From NCBI GenBank assembly GCA_034522055.1, contig JAXHLS010000002.1, forward strand, positions 558,001 through 622,000: DNA of 64,000 bases, in the 5' to 3' direction. Shown here piece by piece: positions 41,245-49,898 of this stretch. The notes below the pieces were generated by a model, which was not told the DNA's origin, ran no database searches, and saw nothing but the letters and a program-made list of their open reading frames with translations. This DNA is from Gammaproteobacteria bacterium (GTDB lineage Bacteria > Pseudomonadota > Gammaproteobacteria > JAABTG01). The first letter of the stretch is position 1. Each line of letters opens with the position of its first letter. A program made the position numbers and the translations under genes.

Positions 41245-43163
41245 GTGCGTCCGTGGAGGCGCATTTTCTGCACGGTGAGAGTCCGTGTCGGGGTAAGCCA
41301 AGGCCCCGTAGTCGAAGGTAACTGCGTCGTCGCGAGGCGGGGTGGAGAGCAACCGGAGGCGAACTGGCGGTCCGTAGGATGACGAACTCGATTCGGCGGT
41401 ACGGGACGGCGAGCCCGCTAGGAGAAGGTGAAGCCTGAAAATCATCGGATGCGCTGGGATTGGCGTGGAAAGCGACATTCGGGTCCCCTCCGTGGTTGGA
41501 GACGGAACGCTGGGAAGGAAATGCGAGAGAAGCGGGGAGACCTGACCGCCGTGGTGACGGTGGGCAGGAGTCAGAGCCTTCGTAGTACTGAACGGTTCTG
41601 CTGCGGTCATGGCGAGGTGCTGCGGAAACGCGGACCCAAGAGCTGGAGGGCGTCCTCCGCCTAAAACCGTGGGTGGTGCCGGGAAAGCGCGAAGAACAGA
41701 AATCGCGCCGAGGGAAGGGAGGCAGGAAGGTGGATGGGTGAAGTCTGGAGGAGGTGAGCGCGTATGCAAAGGGTCGAGAGTGTCTCGCAAGAGGCTAAGC
41801 CAGACTCGTCCAACCCGGTGGAATGGCCGTGGGTGGACCGCACGATCTGGACGGAGCGCATGTTGGCGGCGCTGGGTAACGGCGTCCAAGGGACGAAGTG
41901 GTTCAGTCTGATCGACAAGGTGCATCGCCCCCAGACCCTGGAACGGGCGTGGCAGGATGTGCGGGCCAACCGGGGTTCAGCGGGGGTGGATGGCCAGAGT
42001 GTGCAGCGTTTTGAGGCCCATGCCGAGTGGTATCTGGCGGAGTTGGGAGAGGCGCTGGGAATTGGACGGTACCGACCGGATGCGGTGCGTCGGGTGGAGA
42101 TTCCGAAGGGGACAGGGACGCGTCCCCTGGGCATTCCGACGGTGAAGGACCGGATTGTGCAGGCGGCGATGAAGCGGGTGCTCGAGCCGATTTTCGAGCA
42201 CCAGTTTTTGCCGATGAGTTACGGGTTTCGCCCGGGTCGCGGGTGCAAGGATGCGCTGCGGGAAGTGGATGGGCTGGTTCGGGAGGGCTACACCCATGTG
42301 GTGGATGCCGACCTGGCCCAGTACTTCGACACCATCCCGCACGAAGCGTTGATGGCCCGGGTCGAGGACCGGATCAGCGATGGTCGGATCCTCGACCTGC
42401 TGCGCGCCTGGTTGCGCCAGGACGTGGTGGCGGAGATAGCGCGCTGGACGCCGACCCGGGGCTCGCCCCAAGGGGCGGTGATCAGTCCGTTACTCGCGAA
42501 TCTGTACCTGCACGGGCTGGATGTACACATGACCCAGCGCGGCTATCGGATGGTTCGGTATGCTGACGACCTCGTGATCCTGTGTGCCAGTCCGGACGAA
42601 GCCCAGGAGGCGCTGCAGGAGTTGCGGCACTGGGTGGAGGCCAATGGTCTGCAACTGCACCCGGAGAAGACCCGTGTGGGGGATTGCCGGCAGCCCGGGG
42701 AAGGCTTTGAGTTTCTCGGGTACCGGTTTGAAGCGGGACGGCGGTGGGTACGCAAGAAGAGCCGCAAGGCCCTTTACGACCGGGTCCGGGCCAAAACCCG
42801 GCGCAGTCGTGGGGATTCGCTGGCGCGGATTGTGGCCGACCTGAACCCGATGCTGCGTGGCTGGTTCGTGTATTTCCAGCACGCGCACCCGTGGACCTTT
42901 CCTCGCGTGGACGGTTTTGTCCGACGTCGATTACGGGCGCTGTTGCGCAAGCAGCAGAAGCGCCCGGGAGCGGGTCATTGTCAGTCCGACCATCTCCGCT
43001 GGCCGAACGCGTTCTTCGCTGCGGCTGGGCTTTTCACCATGACCGAAGCCCGGACGTTGGCGAGCCAATCCCGATGAGGTAACCACCGACTGGAGAGCCG
43101 TGTGCGGGAGAACCGCATGCACGGTTCGGAGGGCGGGGAGGGTCACTCCTTCCCGACCCCTAT
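41245..43163 (+). mobile_element. Group II intron 2, inserted in a REP palindrome
   Basis: The 5' end is GTGCG (41245-41249). The 3' part has domain V (GAGCCGTGTGC-GGGAGAACC-GCATGCACGGTTC, 43094-43127), a short domain VI and the terminal AT at 43163, for a total of 1919 bases. The 5' flank TCGCGCCCAAGGGCGCTCCT (41224-41243) is identical to 55976-55995. The 3' flank CGGGG (43164) continues that repeat as at 55997-56001, so the element interrupts a known palindromic repeat at a defined base. Insertion just after a hairpin suggests a class C-like intron. Confidence 0.9.
41764..43077 (+). CDS. Group II intron reverse transcriptase/maturase, intact
   Basis: The 437-residue intron-encoded protein has RT motifs throughout: ANRGSAGVDGQSVQRFEAHA, RPLGIPTVKDRIVQAAMKRV, GSPQGAVISPLLANLYLHGL and the catalytic RYADDLVILC. 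A maturase X domain (MLRGWFVYFQHAHPW) follows and no endonuclease domain. Splicing and retrohoming assistance are the expected roles. It is clearly a different lineage from the RT of intron 1. The start codon lies about 520 bases into the intron, in the domain IV position. Confidence 0.93.
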   Translation: MQRVESVSQEAKPDSSNPVEWPWVDRTIWTERMLAALGNGVQGTKWFSLIDKVHRPQTLERAWQDVRANRGSAGVDGQSVQRFEAHAEWYLAELGEALGIGRYRPDAVRRVEIPKGTGTRPLGIPTVKDRIVQAAMKRVLEPIFEHQFLPMSYGFRPGRGCKDALREVDGLVREGYTHVVDADLAQYFDTIPHEALMARVEDRISDGRILDLLRAWLRQDVVAEIARWTPTRGSPQGAVISPLLANLYLHGLDVHMTQRGYRMVRYADDLVILCASPDEAQEALQELRHWVEANGLQLHPEKTRVGDCRQPGEGFEFLGYRFEAGRRWVRKKSRKALYDRVRAKTRRSRGDSLARIVADLNPMLRGWFVYFQHAHPWTFPRVDGFVRRRLRALLRKQQKRPGAGHCQSDHLRWPNAFFAAAGLFTMTEARTLASQSR

Positions 43164-43234
43164 CGGGGCGTTCCGGGGGACAGTCTTAGGAAACAGTTCT
43201 TGCTTTGTCGCATGCGGCACGGATTTGGGAGTGA

Positions 43235-43666
43235 CTACAGGCCAAAAGGCACGCCCATCCCGAGCAGGCCCGCGGCCTTGTTGAGGCGCCGGTCGAAGCA
43301 GGCGAAGGTCAAGTCCTGGCCCGAGAGCTCCATGACCCCGGCGGCCGCCGCAAGCTGGACCGCGTCGTAGCCGCGCAGGGCGAAGGCATCGGCATACTCC
43401 CCCGCCCGCTCCACCACCGCCTGGCTGACGTCGGCCACCACGTAGTTCCCCCAGTCCACCGCCAGACTCTGCCGCGCACGCTCCATCCCATCCTGGTCCG
43501 CCGCGACCTCCCGGGCCCGGCGTGCGGTGGCGGCGTGATACTCGGCCCAGGCGATGCGACAGACGGCGACGGCCTCCGCCTCTTCCACCAGCGCCTTGAC
43601 CTCCCGGGCGTGGGACTCGCTGATATAGAGCTTCACCAGCGCCGAGGTATCACAGTAGAGGATCAA
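43235..43666 (-). CDS. vapC: PIN-domain toxin, VapC type
   Basis: The 143-residue PIN-domain RNase has the conserved acidic residues in LYCDTSALVKLY (first Asp), RIAWAEYHAAT (Glu) and LRGYDAVQLAAA (Asp), plus FACFDRRLNKAA. VapC toxins cleave tRNA or rRNA. It starts at TTG within a TTGA overlap with the antitoxin stop. Confidence 0.88.
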   Translation of the reverse strand: MILYCDTSALVKLYISESHAREVKALVEEAEAVAVCRIAWAEYHAATARRAREVAADQDGMERARQSLAVDWGNYVVADVSQAVVERAGEYADAFALRGYDAVQLAAAAGVMELSGQDLTFACFDRRLNKAAGLLGMGVPFGL

Positions 43667-43926
43667 CCGCGCTGCTCCAGCACCAGCGCCGACACCTCAC
43701 TTCCTGAGTCGTTGAGGTCGATATGGTCGCCGCGTGGCTTCCCGCCCTCCCACGTGGCCGCACCGCAAGCGATGAGGCGGGCAAGGCCCGAACTGGCGCC
43801 CTCGGGTACGCCGGTCACCCGCGCCACCACCTTGCGGTGGGAGGTGATCTCCACCGGCCGTCCGGCCCGCGCCTCCGCCAGGTAGCGGGACAGGTGCGCC
43901 TTGAATTCACGTATGGAAACCGTCAT
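43663..43926 (-). CDS. Phd/YefM-type antitoxin
   Basis: The 87-residue protein starts MTVSIREFKAHLSRYLAEAR, the Phd/YefM antitoxin N-terminus, and contains VEITSHRKVVARVTG. The C-terminal part would wrap the PIN toxin encoded immediately downstream. An in-frame start further upstream exists, but the ATG at 43926 fits the family. The weakly AT-rich DNA just upstream (43930-43990) should hold the promoter. Confidence 0.86.
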   Translation of the reverse strand: MTVSIREFKAHLSRYLAEARAGRPVEITSHRKVVARVTGVPEGASSGLARLIACGAATWEGGKPRGDHIDLNDSGSEVSALVLEQRG

Positions 43927-44240
43927 CGGTGGCCCTTTTTTAGATAAATTGAACTGAATTATGACCCTTATTATGCCGGCAATCAATGGGTTTTTAGTCA
44001 CATAACCCGGGTGGGCCCAAGCCGGTGACGGTAAAGGAATCAGTACTCTTTAGACTGGGGTACGCGGTCGGGAAACCGGTAGAGGGGGTCCGCGCCTTTC
44101 AAACTGGGCGGTAGGCTGCTTTGGTAAAGCAATTAATGGGTACTGACCTCTTGAGCGCCGGAGGGAGCTGCCGTAGCGCCCGCTCGCGCCTGCTGGTAAA
44201 CTGAACTCCTCAGTCAAACGGACTTGCGTGAGGTTTCAGG
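43927..44240. other. Gene-free stretch upstream of a small membrane-protein gene
   Basis: About 310 bases without a supportable ORF. The left end is AT-rich and likely carries the minus-strand antitoxin promoter. The rest contains no repeat or terminator that I can define. Confidence 0.4.
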
Positions 44241-44624
44241 ATGAAACGTCTCTTTCCTTTGGTCTTTGGTTTCGTGTGTTGCGGTCTCGCAATCGCCGGC
44301 TATCTGGACGGGCGCATCGTGCTGCCGGGCAGGCCATTCCAGCCGATCGAGTATGCGGAGGGCCCCGCCCTGCTCTGGGCGGTCCTCGGTTGGCTCTGCA
44401 TCGGCCTCATCGGTTTCTCCTGGCTCCTACCCGCCCAGCGGAGGACGCTCGACACGAAGGACCTCGCTCGCCGCCTGCTGAAGGATGAGCGGCCCGTACC
44501 GGACGCGTTGAAGGACCACCTCGAACTGGTCAGAGGGAATGTCTTCCTGTCTCCCCGCGCCCTCGGAACCTTCGGATCTCTGGCACTCGCCTTCGTGTTT
44601 TTTATGGTCTCAATCTTCGCATGA
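44241..44624 (+). CDS. Small membrane protein of unknown function
   Basis: The 127-residue product has three hydrophobic segments (residues ~5-22, ~43-64, ~107-126), with a charged central loop containing LARRLLKDERPVPDALKDHL. No family is recognised. The ATG at 44241 follows a GAGGTTTCAGG ribosome-site-like stretch. It has normal core codon use. Confidence 0.65.
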   Translation: MKRLFPLVFGFVCCGLAIAGYLDGRIVLPGRPFQPIEYAEGPALLWAVLGWLCIGLIGFSWLLPAQRRTLDTKDLARRLLKDERPVPDALKDHLELVRGNVFLSPRALGTFGSLALAFVFFMVSIFA

Positions 44625-44962
44625 GGGGATTCCGGGAGGGATTCCGGGATTCCGCGGGATTCCGGGGACAGCATATTTAATGCCCCGCTGGGACTTTTAA
44701 CGCCTATTAATTGACCCTGACACCTTTTCACTTTTCACCTTAAATGAGCCTTCCCCCTTTTCAGCCTTCAGGCCACCGCCCGCCCGCAACGGCTACGGGC
44801 ATCCGGGGGACTTGTTACTTCCCCAAGGATGGGCGACAGTGGCGGTCAGGTCTTTCGCCCGGCCCAGCTGGCATGTTTCACTTCGCCCATGGTGCCTGTT
44901 GACCTGAAATTTGCTCAAAGCGAATAAACTATTGCCCCATCCACAACCCTAAGGAGGCCGAC
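44625..44962. repeat. Degenerate GGGATTCCG repeats and palindrome fragment, then a promoter block
   Basis: Directly after the stop codon are several copies of GGGATTCCG (44627-44656), running into GGGGACAGCATATTTAATG (44654-44672), a fragment of the same intergenic element that intron 1 interrupts. The right part (44880-44962) is a leader/promoter block, duplicated at 49809-49898, in front of the next gene. Confidence 0.6.
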
Positions 44963-45103
44963 ATGGCCACCCTCACCTTCGAAATTTCCGCCATCCTGGC
45001 GCTGGCTGCTGGCATCGCGATCCTGGTCGTACCGCGCCTGCTCAACTACATCGTCGCCTTCTATCTCATCGTCGTGGGTATCATGGGGCTGTTTAATCTC
45101 TAA
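44963..45103 (+). CDS. DUF3096-type 46-residue membrane peptide
   Basis: MATLTFEISAILALAAGIAI followed by LVVPRLLNYIVAFYLIVVGI encodes two hydrophobic helices separated by a VPR turn, the pattern of DUF3096 small membrane proteins. AAGGAGG lies at normal distance upstream. A second copy of the beginning of this gene, with its leader, occurs at 49809-49970. The function is unknown; relatives sit near stress genes. Confidence 0.8.
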   Translation: MATLTFEISAILALAAGIAILVVPRLLNYIVAFYLIVVGIMGLFNL

Positions 45104-45154
45104 CCAGCCTCTTCCTGCGCGGTTGTTCGCGGCCAAGGGGGTTCCGGGGACCGT

Positions 45155-46261
45155 TTACTTGTCTCCGTATCCCGGCTGGTGTCTTTGGTTTGGGGCACCG
45201 TCTCCCGCAACCGTTGCCAGGCCGCGGGCAGTCTCCACCGCCCCGGCAAGGTCGCTGGCCATGCCGTGGGCACCGAACTCACGCCACATCCCGGGGTTGG
45301 TACGAAACGCCGCGCCCCCCACCAGGATGCGCGGTCCGGGGTCGAGGGCGCGCAGGGCCTCGATGAGTTCCCGCGCCGCGGCGAGGTTCGTGGCCATGGT
45401 CACGGAGATCCCCACCAGGTCCAGCCCTTCCCGCGCCACCAGGGAGACGATCCCCTCGTGGGGGATCTGGGTGCCGAGGAATCGCACCGACCAGCCATCG
45501 GATTCGAGGAAGTCCGCCACCATGTGGGCTCCCACCTGGTGGAGTTCGTTGCGAACGCCCGTGACCACCGCCCGCCCGCGCTGCACATCAGGGCGGGGAA
45601 GGCGCGGGTAGAGCTGGGTCAGCATCGCCTGGGTCACCACCGTGGCCATGTGCTCCTCGGCCACGGTGATCCGGTTCTCGAACCACCTGCGCCCCACCTC
45701 GTACTGGGCGGCCTGAAGCACGTCCACATAGAGGTCGCGCAGGTCGACGCCCTGGGCCAAGGCCTCTTCCAGCAAGTTGCGGGCGGCCTGCCGATCCCCG
45801 CGCAGGGCGGCTTCGGTATAAAGCGAGGCGGTCACCGCGAGCGCGCCGGCGGGCTGCCCCCAGTCCAGGGGCCCGGCCTCCCGGGCCTGGCGGAGGGCGT
45901 CGCCCGCGAGGGACTCCGCCTGCGCCTGCTCCGCCGCCGGCAGCCACTTGCCTGCCGCCGCCGCCACATCCCCCAGGTGCTCATACAGGTCCGCCGCGGC
46001 CATGCCCCGCTGCTCCAGCAGATGCGCGGTCCACGTCAGGTAGTCGCGGAAGGGGTCGGGACGTGACAACTCCAACGCGGCGGCGAGGAAGTCGACGTGG
46101 AAGCGAGCATCCGCCTCCCCATGGATCCGGGCCCGCTCGCCGAAGCGCTCCAGCCACTCGGGATGGCGCTCCAGAAAGGCCTCGTTGGCGGCCCGGGCGA
46201 GGTCATCGCGGTGGTCGCGGAGGCGGCGGGCCGCGCGCGCGCTCGTGTCGATGGTACTCAT
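45155..46261 (-). CDS. CarH-like cobalamin-binding sensor protein without DNA-binding domain
   Basis: The 368-residue protein has a helical N-terminal region (~1-110), a B12-binding cap domain (~135-225) and a Rossmann B12-binding domain (~228-352). The cap carries Trp193-x9-Glu203-His204, the W-x9-EH signature of the AdoCbl photoreceptors CarH/LitR. The Rossmann part has Glu239-x-His241-xx-Gly244, whose His is the lower cobalt ligand, plus SVTMATN and VGGAAF. The MerR-type DNA-binding domain of CarH is absent. The start overlaps the stop of the upstream ABM-PAS gene (ATGA), so output is probably through that partner. Confidence 0.85.
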   Translation of the reverse strand: MSTIDTSARAARRLRDHRDDLARAANEAFLERHPEWLERFGERARIHGEADARFHVDFLAAALELSRPDPFRDYLTWTAHLLEQRGMAAADLYEHLGDVAAAAGKWLPAAEQAQAESLAGDALRQAREAGPLDWGQPAGALAVTASLYTEAALRGDRQAARNLLEEALAQGVDLRDLYVDVLQAAQYEVGRRWFENRITVAEEHMATVVTQAMLTQLYPRLPRPDVQRGRAVVTGVRNELHQVGAHMVADFLESDGWSVRFLGTQIPHEGIVSLVAREGLDLVGISVTMATNLAAARELIEALRALDPGPRILVGGAAFRTNPGMWREFGAHGMASDLAGAVETARGLATVAGDGAPNQRHQPGYGDK

Positions 46262-47238
46262 GCCGGGTCACCCCGCGACTTGTTCTTACGATAGTCCTCG
46301 AGAATGCGCTCCTTGCAGTCGGGGCAGTAGCCGTGGCTTAAGAAGAGCGAGTTCGCCTTCAGGTAATCCACCACGCTCTCCCAGCTGGCCTCGCCGGTCT
46401 TCACCTTCGAGCACCCCATGCAGATGGGGAGCACCTCCTGAATTTTCTTTAGATGCCAGTAGGAGTCCTCGAGTTCCGTGTGCGCCGCCTCCAGCTGCGC
46501 TCTAAGCCTCTCCACCTCCCTGCGCCGGCGCTCGTTCTCCCGCGCCAATTCGGCGAGCTCGTTGTTGGCCGCCTGCATCTGCTCCTGAAGTTCGTGCAGG
46601 GAGCGGGTGTCCGGCGTCCCCACGAGGACGATGCCCTCCCCGTCCCGCCGGAAGGAGCCCCTGAGCGAATAGGGCCGGTCCCGGCTGTCCACCATGGAGA
46701 GGCGGACCTCGCCCGTCTCCGGTGCTTCGGGATCGAGAAGCCCATCGAGGGTCGCCTCGTCCTGGGAGGCGCAGAAACTTGCGAGGGCCTGGCCCCGGAG
46801 AGCGTCCTCATCTCGGCCGAGCCAGTGCGCCGCTCCCCGGTTCACCGCGGCGATACGGCCTTGCGCGTCGACGGTGATGAGGTGGAGATCGGCGGTCACG
46901 GCGGCGAAAGACTCCAGGACCTCCGCAGTCGACACCGGCCCGGGGTGAAAGCGCTCCATGACCCGGATCTCGGTGACCTCCGGGTCGAGCTTCAGGCCCT
47001 TGGGAATGCCCCTTTGGGACTCCTGGAACTGGTGGCTGGCATGCCAGGCATGGAAGGCCGCCGCGGAGGTCCAGCGGGTCACGAGATAGAACAGCGCATC
47101 ATCCGCGGCATCCGTGAAAACCTCGATGCCGAGGAACCCGGCCGCCTCCTCGACCAGCCGCGGCCGCTGGTCAAAGGCGACCCTGACGGCATCCTCCATG
47201 CCGTTGCGAACACGGAAGCGGGAGATGACCAGTACCAT
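46258..47238 (-). CDS. ABM-PAS-coiled-coil-zinc protein, candidate signalling partner
   Basis: The 326-residue protein reads as a chain of four modules. Residues ~1-96 are an antibiotic-biosynthesis-monooxygenase/IsdG-like ferredoxin fold (MVLVISRFRVRNGME, FYLVTRWTSAAAFHAWHAS). Residues ~105-205 are a PAS domain. Residues ~212-268 are a coiled coil. Residues ~270-315 are a Cys4 element, with Cys273/Cys276 and Cys305/Cys308 (LPICMGCSKVK and SHGYCPDC), of the kind found after PAS or receiver domains. No kinase, cyclase or DNA-binding output is present. It is encoded first, overlapping the cobalamin protein. Confidence 0.82.
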   Translation of the reverse strand: MVLVISRFRVRNGMEDAVRVAFDQRPRLVEEAAGFLGIEVFTDAADDALFYLVTRWTSAAAFHAWHASHQFQESQRGIPKGLKLDPEVTEIRVMERFHPGPVSTAEVLESFAAVTADLHLITVDAQGRIAAVNRGAAHWLGRDEDALRGQALASFCASQDEATLDGLLDPEAPETGEVRLSMVDSRDRPYSLRGSFRRDGEGIVLVGTPDTRSLHELQEQMQAANNELAELARENERRRREVERLRAQLEAAHTELEDSYWHLKKIQEVLPICMGCSKVKTGEASWESVVDYLKANSLFLSHGYCPDCKERILEDYRKNKSRGDPA

Positions 47239-47615
47239 GGATTTCCAGCCTCCACGCGGGTGCGTTTCCTCGAAATCCTACGCCCCGCAAGGTTTCAGGT
47301 AAAACGTTTCGAGGTAAAAGGCATCGTCTCTCACAGAGCCAATGCCGCCATTCCGGCCCCGCCATCTGTCTTTCTCCGTGCCTCCGTGAGAGACCGTATT
47401 GCCGGCCTGATCAATATCCGGTCGCCCAGGGGGCGAGGAGTCCGGCATCTATCCTGACCGAGGGGGGGCCAAGGATGCTCCCTGACCCGGCGCTCTTGCC
47501 GCCCTAGCGAGAGGGAATCCTCCTCTTTAATATTCCCGAATTCTGCTGACGAGCCTTTTCGTATAACGTGAAAGTACAACGAGTCGTCATCCACCCGACG
47601 GGAGGAACCTGACCC

Positions 47616-47834
47616 ATGCGTTTCGTCTATATCGCCCTGGTGATTCTGTTCACCATCCTGGTCGTATCCCTCATGGTTCTCAATCTGCAGACCGTGACCC
47701 TGTCCTTGTACGCCACCAGCGTCACCACGCCCCTATCCTTCCTGGTGCTCGCCGTCTATGTACTGGGGATGCTTACAGGGGGTTTCGTCGTGTCCCTCGT
47801 GCGCACCTGGGTGCGGCGCGCGACCCACCGCTGA
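47616..47834 (+). CDS. LapA-domain (DUF1049) inner-membrane protein
   Basis: The 72-residue protein has two membrane helices (residues ~3-22 and ~40-62) around NLQTVTLSLYATSVTTPLS, the LapA/DUF1049 pattern. LapA proteins help lipopolysaccharide assembly or quality control, but stand-alone copies are of unknown role. GGGAGGAACCTG lies just upstream of the ATG. Confidence 0.82.
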   Translation: MRFVYIALVILFTILVVSLMVLNLQTVTLSLYATSVTTPLSFLVLAVYVLGMLTGGFVVSLVRTWVRRATHR

Positions 47835-47845
47835 ATCGCTTTGAT

Positions 47846-47935
47846 AGTAGAGAATGGCGCAGGGAAAACCCACGATAATCAGGTAGAAGACGGCAAAGGA
47901 GCTGTTGGCGCCAGGTGCGTGGGTGCGACGGGACC
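47846..47935 (-). pseudogene. Fragment duplicated from the 49038-49676 membrane-protein gene
   Basis: The segment is a near copy of 49158-49247. On the minus strand it encodes FAVFYLIIVGFPCAILY, the same stretch as the second membrane segment of the intact gene, but there is no start, stop or flanking homology to make a protein. It is a remnant of a local duplication. Confidence 0.75.
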
Positions 47936-47957
47936 TCGGCGGTTTGCGGGCGCGGAT

Positions 47958-48037
47958 GTCGGTTGCCGGGAGCAACCGACCTACGGGCCGACCCCCGGCG
48001 CCGGAAAAGCGTAGGTCGGCTGCTCCTGGCAGCCGAC
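47958..48037. repeat. REP-family palindrome pair
   Basis: Two hairpins: GTCGGTTGC/GCAACCGAC (47958-47966, 47972-47980) and GTCGGCTGC/GCAGCCGAC (48015-48023, 48029-48037). The same pair, in the same order and at similar spacing, is found at 58348-58419. Confidence 0.85.
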
Positions 48038-48079
48038 GGGGCGCTCCTTCCGGGAAATCGCGGGTGCTATGCTCTACCC

Positions 48080-49012
48080 ATGTCCTCGCTCAGACGGCTG
48101 CCTTCAGGCATGGCATTCCTGCTGGCCTCTTTGATGGCGCTCGCCTCGTCGGGAATGACGGCGGAGGCCCACGGGCCGTGGTCGAAGGACGTCGGCCCCA
48201 TAAAGCCCGCGACGGGAGACTTCGCGCAGGCCCCGGAAGAGGGACGGCAGACGGCGGGCGCCCCGGATGAGGGACGGCAGACGGCGGGCGCCCCGGATGA
48301 GGGGGACGCATCGGCTCACGTGGCCGAAACCCCCGACTGGGATGGACTCACATCAGACAGTGCCCACCTGCTGGGCCAGCAGTTCGCGTTCGTCGGCTTC
48401 CTGCATCTGTTGCCCGAATCGGTCACCGGCTGGGGAGAGGAGGAAACCGGCGGCAGTGCAACCTCGCGATGGCGGCGCAACGTGGGGCGCGTGGTGTGGG
48501 ACGAAGACCACTGGTTCATCAACTACGTGGGCCATCCCTACTTTGGGGCCGCGTACTATGTGATGGCCCGGGAACGCCAGTTTGATCAGACCGCAGCCTT
48601 CTGGTACTCGGCGCTGGCCTCCGCGATGTTCGAGTTCGGCCCCGAAGCCATCAACGAAGAACCCTCCATCCAGGACCTCATCGTCACGCCGGTTGCCGGG
48701 GCCCTGCTGGGCCGATATTTCCACGAGGTCCGCACGCGCATACGGACCGCGGCCGCCGGCACCCGGCCGCGTGGCAGGGACCGCCTGGTGATGTTTCTCA
48801 CCAATCCCATAGGCGCCTTGATCGAAGGCATGACGCCAGGACCAACCCGCGGCCTGCAGACATCCTGGGGGATAGTGCCTTCCCCGCCCTCAGCCTCCCG
48901 TCAAATGCGCTGGCGGGCGGACACAGCCTCCCCAAGGGATCCCTTGGATGGACATACCCCGGGCCCACCGCCCACACGGATGATCGGGATACGAATACGC
49001 GTCGATTGGTAA
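48080..49012 (+). CDS. DUF3943-type periplasmic or outer-membrane protein
   Basis: The 310-residue product has a Sec-type signal (residues ~8-29, ending TAEAHG). The DUF3943 core includes WDEDHWFINYVGHPYFGAAY and FEFGPEAINEEPSIQDLIV, and a hydrophobic GALLGRYFHEV. Between them lies a low-complexity acidic stretch with a 10-residue repeat (EGRQTAGAPD, two and a fraction copies) produced by a 30-bp tandem repeat at about 48238-48305. Function unknown. Confidence 0.8.
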   Translation: MSSLRRLPSGMAFLLASLMALASSGMTAEAHGPWSKDVGPIKPATGDFAQAPEEGRQTAGAPDEGRQTAGAPDEGDASAHVAETPDWDGLTSDSAHLLGQQFAFVGFLHLLPESVTGWGEEETGGSATSRWRRNVGRVVWDEDHWFINYVGHPYFGAAYYVMARERQFDQTAAFWYSALASAMFEFGPEAINEEPSIQDLIVTPVAGALLGRYFHEVRTRIRTAAAGTRPRGRDRLVMFLTNPIGALIEGMTPGPTRGLQTSWGIVPSPPSASRQMRWRADTASPRDPLDGHTPGPPPTRMIGIRIRVDW

Positions 49013-49037
49013 ACAGGGTGTGATGTACAGGCCCGGG

Positions 49038-49676
49038 TCACGCCTCGTCCGCCTCAAGGGAGGTGAGGACCCTTGCCGCGACCAGGGCGTGGGCCGTCAG
49101 CAGGACCACCGCCAGCCCCAGGTAGGCCCAGAGCCACGGGATGTAGTCCTGCAGGTATAGAATGGCGCAGGGAAAACCCACGATAATCAGATAGAAGACG
49201 GCAAAGAAGCCGTTGGCGATGGGGGCGTGGGTACGCCGGAACCAGCGTGGCCAGGCACCCGCGAAATCGAACAGGCGCCGTCCGTTTACTGCCTCGTTCA
49301 GCACATCCTCCAGTACACGCATGCGATCCAGGTGGTAGAAGAATATGGACTGCTTGAATAGGTCATAGAACATCACCATGACTATAACGAGCAAGAGCAC
49401 GAGAAAGCCCACGGGAACCACGGGTTGCTGCAGCTTCTCGTCCAGTTCCATCAGCCTGGCGAGGGGGTCCCAGCTCAGGAGGATGCCGACGGAACCGAAA
49501 AGGCGGATGTCCGACAGGGCGCTCTTGACGTAGTTGTCGCACGCGCCGCCCAGCCGGACGTATTCCTCGTAGATCCTATCGAGGGGGAGATCCCGCTGCT
49601 CGTTCTCGTTCCCGGGCACCTGACGGCCACCTTCGAATCCGCATCCGTGGGAGTAAGTATGGTCGTAATTCGGCAT
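49038..49676 (-). CDS. Membrane protein with three predicted helices, function unknown
   Basis: The 212-residue protein starts MPNYDHTYSHGCGFEGGRQV. It has a soluble first half (PLDRIYEEYVRLGGACDNYV) and membrane segments near residues ~88-107, ~150-170 and ~175-200. The ATG at 49676 is chosen; the frame is open upstream but overlaps a duplicated non-coding block. A fragment of its gene is repeated at 47846-47935. Confidence 0.7.
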   Translation of the reverse strand: MPNYDHTYSHGCGFEGGRQVPGNENEQRDLPLDRIYEEYVRLGGACDNYVKSALSDIRLFGSVGILLSWDPLARLMELDEKLQQPVVPVGFLVLLLVIVMVMFYDLFKQSIFFYHLDRMRVLEDVLNEAVNGRRLFDFAGAWPRWFRRTHAPIANGFFAVFYLIIVGFPCAILYLQDYIPWLWAYLGLAVVLLTAHALVAARVLTSLEADEA

Positions 49677-49898
49677 CGTGCCATGGGGGGGCTGGGGAGA
49701 CCTTTGCCGGGTGTCCATCGCAACCGCTGCGGCCCTGCCGTGGGATGTCACTGCCGTCGGATGAGTGGCAACGGCGTCCCCGTCCCTCGCACGGCCGGCC
49801 GGCGGGCATGCTTCGCCATGTCCTTGGCGCCTGTTGGCCTCAAATTTGCTTAAAGCGAATAAACCAACGGACTCATCCATGACCCCAAGGAGACCCAT

